From: Flagellimonas amoyensis
GTDB lineage: Bacteria; Bacteroidota; Bacteroidia; Flavobacteriales; Flavobacteriaceae
DNA: 64,000 nt
Direction: 5' to 3'
Assembly: GCF_003058265.1 (NCBI RefSeq)
Contig: NZ_QBUK01000004.1
Span: 62,001-126,000, forward strand
This document shows positions 25,284 through 33,979 of the stretch, one piece after another. Each line of letters begins with the position of its first letter. Position 1 is the first letter of the stretch. Under the pieces are notes generated by a model. The model was not told the DNA's origin and searched no databases. It worked only from the letters and a program-made list of their open reading frames with translations. The translations under genes were made by a program, and so were the position numbers.

Positions 25284-26585
25284 ATGAATAATAGGAACCA
25301 TGCAGGTAGAAGGGATTTTATCAAGAAAACGTCGGCTGCTGCTTTTGGAAGTGTGTTCATACACCCTTTAGCAAGCAACATGATATCCCATGATGTATCG
25401 GACAAAGTCATAAAAGTTGGTCTGGTAGGTTGCGGTGGACGTGGTGCCGGTGCACTTTTTGAGGCACTCACCGCTTCGCCACAGGTAAGGGTCGTTGCCA
25501 TTGGCGACACCTTTGATGACATGGCCAAAGGGGTATACACCCTACTCAAACAAAATTTCAATAAACAATGTGACGTTTCCCCCGAAACCTGTTTTGTAGG
25601 ATTTGATGCCTACCAAAAGGTCATAGCGTTGTGCGATGCTGTGATCCTCGCCACCCCTCCCCCTTTCAGACCACAACATTTTGAGGCCGCCATCAATGCC
25701 AACAAACACGTATTCATGGAAAAACCCGTGGCAGTAGATGTACCCGGTTTCCATAAAGTCATGGAAATTGGAAAATTGGCAGACCAGAAAAAATTGAATG
25801 TGGTTGTAGGGCTTCAGTTCAGATATGATATTGGCAACCAGAAATTGGTAAAAAAAATTGAAGGGGGAGAGATTGGCGACATTACCTCCATCAGCACCTA
25901 TTACAATGTGGGAGCCCCCAAAGTGATCCCCCCACAACCCCAACAGACCGAAATGGAGTACCAAGTTCGGAACTGGCGCTATTTTACTTGGTTATGGGGC
26001 GGACAATTGGCCGGACAGGCCATACATCAAATAGACATGATGAACTGGATCATGAAAGACTTCCCCGTAAAAGCATTGGGCAATGGTGGCCGATTGATCT
26101 ATAACGGACGTGACAACGGCGATGCCTATGACCACTTTTTCATAGAATACGAATATGAAAATGGTGTGAAAATGTTTTCCCAATCCCGTAACATGAACAA
26201 TTGTGATGACAAGATGGGATGGACGATGAAGGGCACCAAAGGAATGGCCAATGAGCGACAAGAACTGTTCGACCTCAGCGGAAAAAACTTTTGGAGGTAC
26301 AGAGATCGAGGTGATCTGGGAGCCACACAAATTGAGCAAAATGTATTTATAGAATCCATTTTGAACAACACCCACATCAACAATACGGAATATGGGGCCA
26401 AGAGTTCGTTGACCACCATCATGGGACGAATGGCTGCCGAAACCGGCAAGGAGATCACCATGCAGGAACTGCTCAAATCGGAAGAAAGTATTGTACCCAG
26501 CGACATGTCCTGGAACTCAAAGACAATAAAATTCCCGGACGAGAATGGCAATTACCCCATCTCAAAGCCCGGAATAGGCAATTGA
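25284..26585 (+). CDS. Gfo/Idh/MocA-family oxidoreductase with Tat signal
   Basis: Predicted 433 residues. The N-terminus NRNHAGRRDFIKKTSAAAFGSVFIHPLA is a twin-arginine signal, so the folded enzyme with its NAD(P) is exported to the periplasm. The Rossmann motif is VGLVGCGGRGAG (residues about 49-60). The family's EKP motif is FMEKPVAVD, and a catalytic His lies in AGQAIHQIDMMNWIM. Tat-exported members in Bacteroidota often act as glycosidases or redox enzymes using tightly bound NAD (GH109-like). A periplasmic sugar-modifying role next to the LacI/FucI operon is plausible. Substrate unknown. Confidence 0.87.
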   Translation: MNNRNHAGRRDFIKKTSAAAFGSVFIHPLASNMISHDVSDKVIKVGLVGCGGRGAGALFEALTASPQVRVVAIGDTFDDMAKGVYTLLKQNFNKQCDVSPETCFVGFDAYQKVIALCDAVILATPPPFRPQHFEAAINANKHVFMEKPVAVDVPGFHKVMEIGKLADQKKLNVVVGLQFRYDIGNQKLVKKIEGGEIGDITSISTYYNVGAPKVIPPQPQQTEMEYQVRNWRYFTWLWGGQLAGQAIHQIDMMNWIMKDFPVKALGNGGRLIYNGRDNGDAYDHFFIEYEYENGVKMFSQSRNMNNCDDKMGWTMKGTKGMANERQELFDLSGKNFWRYRDRGDLGATQIEQNVFIESILNNTHINNTEYGAKSSLTTIMGRMAAETGKEITMQELLKSEESIVPSDMSWNSKTIKFPDENGNYPISKPGIGN

Positions 26586-26741
26586 ACCCGGTAACGGCAA
26601 CAACCTAGGCCAGTATTTGCCGATACCTCAATTTCAAAACAGGATTTGCCCATTTTCAAAAAATCTGGACGGAGCTCTTCAATTGTGACCATAATAAATC
26701 CATATCCAATCTCCATTTAAGGAATCCAACCCAGTGTATCC

Positions 26742-27770
26742 ATGAAAAAAAAAGTTGTTCTTAAAGATATTGCCAAGGAAGTAGGGGTTTCCATAGCCAC
26801 TGTGTCCTACGTACTTTCGAATGGAAAGGATGGCAGGATAGGCAAAGAGGTCACCGCCAAGATAAAAAAGGTAGCCAAAGAACTGGACTACCAACCCAAT
26901 TTGATTGCCAAAAGTTTGAAAAGCGGCAAGACCAACACCATAGGCCTGATTGTCACAGACTTGTCCAATCCATTTTATGCCCATATCGCACGGATCATAG
27001 AAGATGAAGTCACCCAACTCGGATACACCTTAATGGTCAGCAGTTCGGACGAGAAGGCCGAGAAATCATGGAACCTGATCAAGTTCCTCATGCACCGGCA
27101 AGTGGATGGTTTCATCATTGTACCTACCGCGGAGTCCGAAGATCAGATAGAACACCTTAAGGAAAAGAAAATCCCATTTGTATTGATCGATCGTTATTTT
27201 CCCGAAATCCCGTCCCATCATGTTGTAGTTGATAATTATACATCCGCCTACAAAGTTGTGGAAAACCTCATTCAAACCGGAAACACCAAGATAGGCATAC
27301 TCACCCAAGGCAATTCCCTTTCCCATATGAAGGAACGGACAAGAGGAGCCATTGCCGCCATGGAAAAACACCACCTTACCATAAACCCAACATGGCTTAA
27401 GGAAATCAATTTCGATTCTGTCGAGGAAGATATCGCCAAAGGCATAGAAGACCTGTTGACAGGAGATGACCCCGTAACCGCCATTTTCTTCGCTTCCAAT
27501 AGTTTGGCCATTCCTGGAATAAAAAAAGTGAACCATTTGGGTCTAAAGGTACCCACAGATATCACCATTGCAAGTTTTGATCAAGGCGAAGCCTTCGACC
27601 TATACTATTCTCCCATCACCTATGTGCATCAACCTTTGTCCGACCTAGGAAAAGAGGCCGTACACATCCTGACCACAGAAATCGCATCTCCTGGATCGGG
27701 CTACCAACAGGTCAATCTCAACGCAAAAATGGTTGTCAAAGAATCTTCCAGAAAGGATTTGATATTTTAA
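26742..27770 (+). CDS. LacI-family transcriptional regulator
   Basis: Predicted 342 residues: LacI helix-turn-helix VVLKDIAKEVGVSIATVSYVLS at residues 4-25, hinge helix region PNLIAKSLKSGKT, then a periplasmic-binding-protein-like sugar sensor (TIGLIVTDLSNPFYAHIARIIED, FIIVPTAES, DQGEAFDLYYSPITYVHQP). It stands directly before the FucI-FucP-kinase operon on the same strand and is its likely regulator, responding to a free or phosphorylated sugar. Its own gene begins 156 bp after the oxidoreductase. Confidence 0.93.
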   Translation: MKKKVVLKDIAKEVGVSIATVSYVLSNGKDGRIGKEVTAKIKKVAKELDYQPNLIAKSLKSGKTNTIGLIVTDLSNPFYAHIARIIEDEVTQLGYTLMVSSSDEKAEKSWNLIKFLMHRQVDGFIIVPTAESEDQIEHLKEKKIPFVLIDRYFPEIPSHHVVVDNYTSAYKVVENLIQTGNTKIGILTQGNSLSHMKERTRGAIAAMEKHHLTINPTWLKEINFDSVEEDIAKGIEDLLTGDDPVTAIFFASNSLAIPGIKKVNHLGLKVPTDITIASFDQGEAFDLYYSPITYVHQPLSDLGKEAVHILTTEIASPGSGYQQVNLNAKMVVKESSRKDLIF

Positions 27771-27838
27771 AACAAAGGAATTAAAAGAATTTAACAACAA
27801 AAACTCTTTCTTTTCTTTATTATTAAAACGATTAAACC

Positions 27839-27846
27839 TATATTTG
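27839..27846 (+). promoter_or_regulatory. Candidate -7 element for the FucI operon
   Basis: TATATTTG matches TAnnTTTG exactly, 81 bp before the chosen start of the lipoprotein gene. It also lies in the gap after LacI, where an AT-rich stretch with a central ACGA could hold a LacI operator. No clean -33 TTG. Confidence 0.4.
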
Positions 27847-27927
27847 GTAAAATATCCTTATGATATGATTGCCCTACACCTCTCCTATGGATGGGATACA
27901 GGCTTCCAACCCATAAGAACGCACAAC

Positions 27928-29148
27928 ATGAAAACAAACAAACTCATTATGCTCCTAGGATTGGTATGCCTTTCCTCTTGCCGACAACAGGCTAAAAAAA
28001 ATGAAACCATGAATGAACAACCCACCCATCAAGAAGGGAGCTTTGGACACGACCTTCATTTTTTACAGGAGCATGACCCAAACTTGGTCTTATTGCAATC
28101 GGACAGTTCCCTTGTTGCGGTATCCCCAAAATTCCAAGCCAAGGTGTTCACCTCATCCGCAATGGGTCTAGAGGGTAAAAGTTTTGGCTGGATCAATTAC
28201 GAGGCATTCGGGAAGGAGGACCCACACATGAACGCCTATGGTGGGGAAAACAGATTTTGGCTAGGTCCTGAGGGTAGCAAATTCTCACTCTTCTTCAAAT
28301 CTAGGGACGAAATGGTCTTCGACAATTGGAAAACCCCGGCCCCTATCGATTCCGAAAGCTGGAACGTGGTCCAACAGAGCGAGGGCAACGTGCAAATGGA
28401 AAAGCAGATGACCTTGAAGAATTACGCCGATGCTTTGTTTGAGATGAAAATCGAACGAAACATCAGCATACTGGATGCACAGCAAATAAGTAACATGTTG
28501 GGCATCAGCACTAATGGGATACAATCCGTAGGATTTTCCACCTCAAACAAAATGACAAATACCGGAACAACTGCATGGACAGAGGAATCCGGGGCACCTT
28601 GTATTTGGATGTTGGATATGTTCCCCCCATCCTCCAAGACCATGATCGTAATACCCTTCAATGGCAACGTCAAGGGAAAGGTGGCCACGACCGACTACTT
28701 TGGTGAAATTCCCGAGGATAGGATACAATATGCCGACAGCATCCTTTTTTTCAAGGCAGATGGAAAATCCAGGGGAAAACTGGGCATTCCTCCCAAAAGG
28801 GCCAGAAACGTGGCCGGCAGCTATGATGCATTGAACCACATACTTACCATTGCCCTTTTTGATGTTGATGAAGAGGCCACTTACCTCAACCAGGAATGGA
28901 GGACCGACAAAGATCCTTTTGACGGGGACGCCATCAACGCCTATAACGATGGGCCCTTGGAAGATGGTTCCCAAATGGGCCCCTTTTATGAGATTGAAAG
29001 TGTGTCGCCCGCGGCATTCCTTTCACCACAAGCCAGCTTGACACATAACCATAACCTGTTCCATTTTACGGGAGATGAAAAAATATTGGATGGAATAGCC
29101 CAAAAAGTACTTGGGGTGGACATCCAGCGCATAAAAAACAAACTGTAA
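27928..29148 (+). CDS. DUF6786-like exported lipoprotein, mutarotase-type fold suspected
   Basis: Predicted 406 residues. The start at 27928 ([18 protein letters not shown]) is chosen over an in-frame ATG at 27844 because it yields a lipoprotein signal peptide with lipobox CLSSC. The mature protein has [37 protein letters not shown] and [15 protein letters not shown], which resemble the Bacteroidota family I know as DUF6786, thought to have an aldose-mutarotase-like beta-sandwich. It heads the operon with FucI and FucP, so a periplasmic sugar mutarotase or binding role fits. The family name is from memory. Confidence 0.65.
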   Translation: MKTNKLIMLLGLVCLSSCRQQAKKNETMNEQPTHQEGSFGHDLHFLQEHDPNLVLLQSDSSLVAVSPKFQAKVFTSSAMGLEGKSFGWINYEAFGKEDPHMNAYGGENRFWLGPEGSKFSLFFKSRDEMVFDNWKTPAPIDSESWNVVQQSEGNVQMEKQMTLKNYADALFEMKIERNISILDAQQISNMLGISTNGIQSVGFSTSNKMTNTGTTAWTEESGAPCIWMLDMFPPSSKTMIVIPFNGNVKGKVATTDYFGEIPEDRIQYADSILFFKADGKSRGKLGIPPKRARNVAGSYDALNHILTIALFDVDEEATYLNQEWRTDKDPFDGDAINAYNDGPLEDGSQMGPFYEIESVSPAAFLSPQASLTHNHNLFHFTGDEKILDGIAQKVLGVDIQRIKNKL

Positions 29149-29174
29149 ACCAACTGAACCAGAATTTAGAGACG

Positions 29175-30944
29175 ATGTCCATAAAAAACGAATATCCCAA
29201 AATTGGTATCCGCCCCATCATCGATGGAAGACGTGGCGGGGTTAGGGAATCCCTTGAGGATGTGACCATGAACATGGCCAAGCGCGTTGCCGCACTTTTC
29301 AATGAAAATTTAAAATACCCTGATGGCAGTCCTGTGGAATGCGTCATTGCCGATTCGTGCATTGGTGGCGTCAAGGAAGCCACGGATTGCGATAAAAAAT
29401 TCAAGTCCCAGAACGTAGGGGTCTCCCTGTCCGTAACACCTTGCTGGTGCTATGGTACCGAGACCATGGACACGGACCCTTATATGCCAAAGGCCATTTG
29501 GGGCTTCAACGGCACAGAACGCCCAGGAGCCGTCTACTTGGCCGCAACCTTGGCCGCACACAACCAAAAAGGCCTTCCCTGTTTCGGCATATATGGCCAT
29601 GATGTTCAGGATATGGACGATGCCGCCATTACGGAAGATGTGAAGCAGAAACTTTTGAGTTTTGCAAAGGCAGGTTTGGCCGTTTCCCTCATGAAAGGAA
29701 GGTCCTATCTGGCCATTGGAGGAGTATCCATGGGTATTGTCGGCTCTGCCGTAGAGCCCGATTTCTTCCAATCCTATCTGGGGATGCGCAACGAATATGT
29801 AGACTCCACCGAAGTGTTCCGAAGGATAGAACAGGGCATCTATGACAAAGAAGAATTTGAAAAGGCACTGAAATGGACCAAGGAAAATTGTAAGGAAGGT
29901 GCCGATCCCAACGAATCGGAAAAACAAAGGTCGCGCGAGCAAAAAGATGATGATTGGGAATTTGTGGTGAAAATGACCCTCATTATCCGTGACCTGATGG
30001 AAGGCAATCCAAAACTTGAAGAAATGGGCTTTGCAGAAGAAGCACTGGGGCATGATGCCTTGGTTTCTGGTTTTCAAGGTCAACGCCAATGGACCGATTT
30101 TCTGCCCAATGGGGACTTTTCGGAAGCCATCCTCAACTCGTCATTCGACTGGAACGGAATCCGTAAACCCTACATGGTGGCCACGGAAAACGACTCTTTG
30201 AATGGAGTTTCGATGCTCTTTAACCATCTGCTCACCAACACGGCCCAGATATTTGCCGATGTAAGGACCTATTGGAGTCCAGAAGCAGTGGAACGCGTTA
30301 CAGGATGGGTGCCCAATGAAGCCGCATCCAAAGGATTCATCCACTTGATCAACTCCGGATCGGCCACTTTGGACGGCACTGGGCGTATGACCAAAGACGG
30401 AAAACCCGTATTGAAGCCTTTTTGGGAAATCACTGAAGAGGAAAAGCAAGGTTGCTTGGATGCCACCACTTGGTATCCCGCCAATTTGGGTTATTTCAGG
30501 GGCGGGGGCTACTCCTCCAACTTCTTGACCAAGGGAGGAATGCCCGTTACCATGTGCCGTATCAACTTGACCAAAGGCCTTGGACCTACGCTTCAATTGG
30601 CCGAAGGATGGACCATAGACCTTCCTGAAGAGGTACACCACACTTTGGACCAACGAACCGACAAAACATGGCCCACAACCTGGTTTGTTCCAGAATTGAC
30701 AGGCAAAGGCGCCTTTACCGATGTCTATTCCGTCATGAACAACTGGGGATCCAACCACGGTGCCATCAGCTACGGACATATCGGTCATGACCTGATCACC
30801 CTTGCATCCATGTTGCGCATTCCAGTATGTATGCACAATGTGGCACCAGAGCGAGTGTTTAGACCTTCTGCTTGGAATTCCTTCGGAATGGACAAGGAAG
30901 GCAGCGACTATCGAGCTTGCGAAAATTATGGACCCTTGTACTAA
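29175..30944 (+). CDS. fucI: L-fucose/D-arabinose isomerase
   Basis: Predicted 589 residues, the same size as E. coli FucI (591). Family blocks include [19 protein letters not shown] at the start, [38 protein letters not shown] and the C-terminal [19 protein letters not shown]. It catalyses Mn-dependent aldose-ketose isomerisation of L-fucose to L-fuculose and, as is established for the family, D-arabinose to D-ribulose. It lies 26 bp after the DUF6786-like gene and 5 bp before fucP, in one operon with an FGGY kinase of ribulokinase size. No fuculose-phosphate aldolase is in the operon, which favours D-arabinose as the physiological substrate. Confidence 0.93.
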   Translation: MSIKNEYPKIGIRPIIDGRRGGVRESLEDVTMNMAKRVAALFNENLKYPDGSPVECVIADSCIGGVKEATDCDKKFKSQNVGVSLSVTPCWCYGTETMDTDPYMPKAIWGFNGTERPGAVYLAATLAAHNQKGLPCFGIYGHDVQDMDDAAITEDVKQKLLSFAKAGLAVSLMKGRSYLAIGGVSMGIVGSAVEPDFFQSYLGMRNEYVDSTEVFRRIEQGIYDKEEFEKALKWTKENCKEGADPNESEKQRSREQKDDDWEFVVKMTLIIRDLMEGNPKLEEMGFAEEALGHDALVSGFQGQRQWTDFLPNGDFSEAILNSSFDWNGIRKPYMVATENDSLNGVSMLFNHLLTNTAQIFADVRTYWSPEAVERVTGWVPNEAASKGFIHLINSGSATLDGTGRMTKDGKPVLKPFWEITEEEKQGCLDATTWYPANLGYFRGGGYSSNFLTKGGMPVTMCRINLTKGLGPTLQLAEGWTIDLPEEVHHTLDQRTDKTWPTTWFVPELTGKGAFTDVYSVMNNWGSNHGAISYGHIGHDLITLASMLRIPVCMHNVAPERVFRPSAWNSFGMDKEGSDYRACENYGPLY

Positions 30945-30949
30945 TCGCC

Positions 30950-32242
30950 ATGATCAAGCAACTAGATAAAAACATCGCCCAAAAACTTCCTCTGATACGA
31001 CCGGGAAATACAGTTCCGTTTATTTTAGTGACCAGCCTTTTCTTTTGGTGGGGCCTGGCCAACAATATGACCGACACCCTATTGGCGGCGTTTAAGCGGA
31101 TCATGAGCATGACGGACTTTCAAACGTCCTGGATCCAAATGGCCTTTTACGGTTCCTATTTCCTGTTGGCCTTACCTGCAGCCATCCTGATCAAGAAATA
31201 CAGCTATAAAACTGGCGTTCTGGTCGGTTTGGGATTGTTCATTCTGGGATCTGTGCTGTTTTATCCGGCCAGTATCACCATGGTATATGGGCATTTTTTA
31301 GGGGCATTGTTCATCCTTGCGGGCGGACTTTCCATTCTGGAAACTTCTGCCAATCCCTATATCATTTCCATGGGATCCGAAGAAACAGGGACCAGAAGAT
31401 TGAATTTGGCGCAATCCTTCAACCCCTTGGGTTCCATTTCAGGTGTGATCCTGAGCAAGATCTTTATCCTTTCGCATTTGAACCTTTCCAGTGCCGAAGA
31501 GCGTGCCAATATGGCCCCGGAACAGTTGAAGGCAATCCAATCCGAAGAACTGGTCTCCGTGATGGGTCCCTATGTAGGTGTCGCATTTTGCCTGTTGTTG
31601 ATATGGATCGCAGTGAAGTTCACCAACATGCCCGTGGGCTCCGATGAAGGCACCAGCCTAAAACTTCTGCCCAGTATCAAAAGACTGGTGGAGAAAAAAA
31701 ATTACCGCTGGGCCGTCATAGCACAGTTCTTTTATATGGGTGCCCAAATCGGGGTATGGTCGTTCACCATCCGCTATGTGATGCAGGAACTGGGCAGTAA
31801 CGAAGACAACGCGGCCAATTATTACATGGCCTCATTGATCTTGTTCTCCATTTCCCGGTTCATTTTTACAGCACTGATGAAATACATATCCCCCAGAAAA
31901 CTGCTTCTAATCAGCGCAGTGGGCGGCGGCATTTGCACTTTGCTCGTAATGGTCACCGGAGGGATTGTGGGCGTTATCTGCCTTGTGATGATCTCAGGGT
32001 TTATGTCCCTCATGTTCCCCACCATTTATGGATTGGGAATGAAGGGTCTGGGCAAGGATACCAAATTGGGTGGATCCGGATTGATCATGGCCATCTTGGG
32101 AGGTGCCGTGCTCACTACCATACAAGGCCAGCTATCGGACTGGACCAGCAGCATCAATATTTCCTTTAGCGTACCGTTGATCTGTTTTATGGTCGTCATG
32201 CTGTACGCTGGGATTCAAAAAAAAATAGATTTCCAAGTGTGA
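30950..32242 (+). CDS. fucP: FucP-type MFS sugar:H+ symporter
   Basis: Predicted 430 residues from ATG 30950, 5 bp after the fucI stop. A longer in-frame start inside fucI is rejected because it adds a non-family N-terminus. Twelve membrane helices are expected. FucP motifs: VTSLFFWWGLANNMTDTLL, FYGSYFLLALPAAILIKKY, GGLSILETSANPYI and LNLAQSFNPLGS. It imports L-fucose-like sugars, including D-arabinose, through the inner membrane with protons. This completes import and isomerisation with FucI and phosphorylation with the next gene. Confidence 0.92.
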   Translation: MIKQLDKNIAQKLPLIRPGNTVPFILVTSLFFWWGLANNMTDTLLAAFKRIMSMTDFQTSWIQMAFYGSYFLLALPAAILIKKYSYKTGVLVGLGLFILGSVLFYPASITMVYGHFLGALFILAGGLSILETSANPYIISMGSEETGTRRLNLAQSFNPLGSISGVILSKIFILSHLNLSSAEERANMAPEQLKAIQSEELVSVMGPYVGVAFCLLLIWIAVKFTNMPVGSDEGTSLKLLPSIKRLVEKKNYRWAVIAQFFYMGAQIGVWSFTIRYVMQELGSNEDNAANYYMASLILFSISRFIFTALMKYISPRKLLLISAVGGGICTLLVMVTGGIVGVICLVMISGFMSLMFPTIYGLGMKGLGKDTKLGGSGLIMAILGGAVLTTIQGQLSDWTSSINISFSVPLICFMVVMLYAGIQKKIDFQV

Positions 32243-32261
32243 ACCTAGTAGCCACAGCGAT

Positions 32262-33977
32262 ATGTCTGTTATGAACTCGATAGAAAACAATGCGACCGAT
32301 TATGTGATAGGTGTGGATTTCGGAACCAATTCCGTTCGAAGCATTGTAGTGGATGCCCACACAGGGGAAGAAATGTCCTCATCCGAATTTGCCTTTCCCC
32401 GATGGAACGAGGGAAAATATTGCAATGCTTCAGAGAACATCTTCAGGCAACACCCACTGGACCATATAGAAGGGCTCACACAAAGCATTCAAGGCGCATT
32501 GAAGAAAGTAAGCCGGGAGGTGGTCGATAAGGTAAGGGCCATTTCCGTGGCCACGACCGGCTCCACCCCCATTGCGGTAGACCAAAACGGAACTCCCCTG
32601 TCAATGCTGCCAAAATTTGAACACAATCCAAATGCGATGTTCTTCCTTTGGAAAGACCATTCCGCCATCAAGGAAGCATCGGAAATAAACGAGCACGCCA
32701 AAAATTTTCAAACCGATTACCTAAAATATGTAGGGGGCACCTATTCCTCCGAATGGTTCTGGGCCAAACTGCTCCATGTCCTCAGAAAGGACACTGAAGT
32801 CAAGGAAGCTTGCTGTTCTTGGGTGGAACACAGTGATTGGATACCGTTCCTGCTCACGGGAGGGGATAACGTTCAGGATATCAAAAGAAATGTATGCGTT
32901 GCGGGACACAAGGCACTTTGGGCCGAAGAATTTGGAGGCCTACCTCCTGAGGAATTCTTGGCAACGCTGGATCCTTTGCTCGCCGGGTTCAAGAAAAAAT
33001 TGTTCCATACCATTTATACATCGGACCAAGCGGCCGGGCGATTGTCCAGCAAGTGGGCCGATCTTTTGGGGCTATCAACAGATGTTCTGGTAGGTATTGG
33101 GGCCATGGATGCCCATATGGGTGCCGTAGGTGGCCAGATAGAGCCTTATTATCTGAGCAAGGTCATGGGAACATCCACCTGCGATATGATGGTCGTACCC
33201 ACATCCGAGATGGAAAACATCTTGGTCAATGGAATATGTGGGCAAGTTAACGGTTCCATCATCCCTGGCATGACCGGGATGGAAGCCGGACAGTCTGCTT
33301 TTGGCGATATTTATTCCTGGTTCCGGGAACTGATCTCTTGGCCGTTGGAAAAATTGGTCCCAAAATCAACCATTGTGGATGCAGAAACGGCCCAAGCATT
33401 GATCAACGAAATAAAGAACAACATCTTGATGGAATTGGGCCAAGAAGCCGCCCGTATTCCCATTGATGAAAATACCGAACTATCCTTGGATTGGATGAAC
33501 GGAAGAAGAACGCCCGATGCCAACCAGTTGGTTAAGGGAGCCATCCAAAACATCAACTTGGGGACAGATGCCATCAGAATGTACCGAAGTTTGATAGAAG
33601 CCACCTGTTTTGGTTCCAAATGCATTGTGGAACGGTTCAGGGAGGAAGGGATACCCATCAAAGGCATCATTGCTTTGGGTGGTGTTGCCCAAAAATCCCC
33701 ACTGGTGGTACAAATGATGGCCGACATTCTGGGAATGCCCATCAAATTGAACCGCTCCGAACAGACCTGCGCCTTAGGTGCGGCCATGTTTGCGGCCACC
33801 GTGGCCGGCATCTATCCAAAAGTAGAGGATGCCATGGCCCAAATGGGCTCAGGTTTTGGAAAGGAATTCATCCCAGATATGCACAAACACGAATTATACC
33901 TGAAACGTTTTGACAAGTACAAGGCTTTGGGCAGTTTTGTGGACCGAACACTGATAAATCATGAAATCGCAATTTGA
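32262..33977 (+). CDS. FGGY-family kinase, ribulokinase-like
   Basis: Predicted 571 residues. N-terminal phosphate loop VIGVDFGTNSVRSIVVDA; central VGIGAMDAHMGAVGGQI with the catalytic Asp; C-terminal GIIALGGVAQKSPLVVQMMADILG and EQTCALGAAMFAA for ATP binding. The length equals AraB ribulokinases (about 566) rather than fuculokinases (about 480). Following FucI and FucP, its probable reaction is ribulose to ribulose-5-phosphate, feeding the pentose phosphate pathway. The next gene starts 2 bp downstream (ATG 33980). The sugar (D-ribulose, L-ribulose or fuculose) is inferred, not proved. Confidence 0.85.
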   Translation: MSVMNSIENNATDYVIGVDFGTNSVRSIVVDAHTGEEMSSSEFAFPRWNEGKYCNASENIFRQHPLDHIEGLTQSIQGALKKVSREVVDKVRAISVATTGSTPIAVDQNGTPLSMLPKFEHNPNAMFFLWKDHSAIKEASEINEHAKNFQTDYLKYVGGTYSSEWFWAKLLHVLRKDTEVKEACCSWVEHSDWIPFLLTGGDNVQDIKRNVCVAGHKALWAEEFGGLPPEEFLATLDPLLAGFKKKLFHTIYTSDQAAGRLSSKWADLLGLSTDVLVGIGAMDAHMGAVGGQIEPYYLSKVMGTSTCDMMVVPTSEMENILVNGICGQVNGSIIPGMTGMEAGQSAFGDIYSWFRELISWPLEKLVPKSTIVDAETAQALINEIKNNILMELGQEAARIPIDENTELSLDWMNGRRTPDANQLVKGAIQNINLGTDAIRMYRSLIEATCFGSKCIVERFREEGIPIKGIIALGGVAQKSPLVVQMMADILGMPIKLNRSEQTCALGAAMFAATVAGIYPKVEDAMAQMGSGFGKEFIPDMHKHELYLKRFDKYKALGSFVDRTLINHEIAI

Positions 33978-33979
33978 CA

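Noticed and set aside
27818..27838. LacI operator in the AT-rich stretch before the FucI operon
   Set aside because: There is a central CG within A/T-rich flanks, but the arms are not convincingly palindromic.
29310..30089. 259-codon frame antisense to fucI
   Set aside because: Shadow frame over a gene with clear FucI motifs.
29175..32242. Classical L-fucose pathway as the role of fucI and fucP
   Set aside because: Not excluded, but no fuculose-1-phosphate aldolase or lactaldehyde reductase lies in the operon and the kinase has ribulokinase length, so D-arabinose is preferred.
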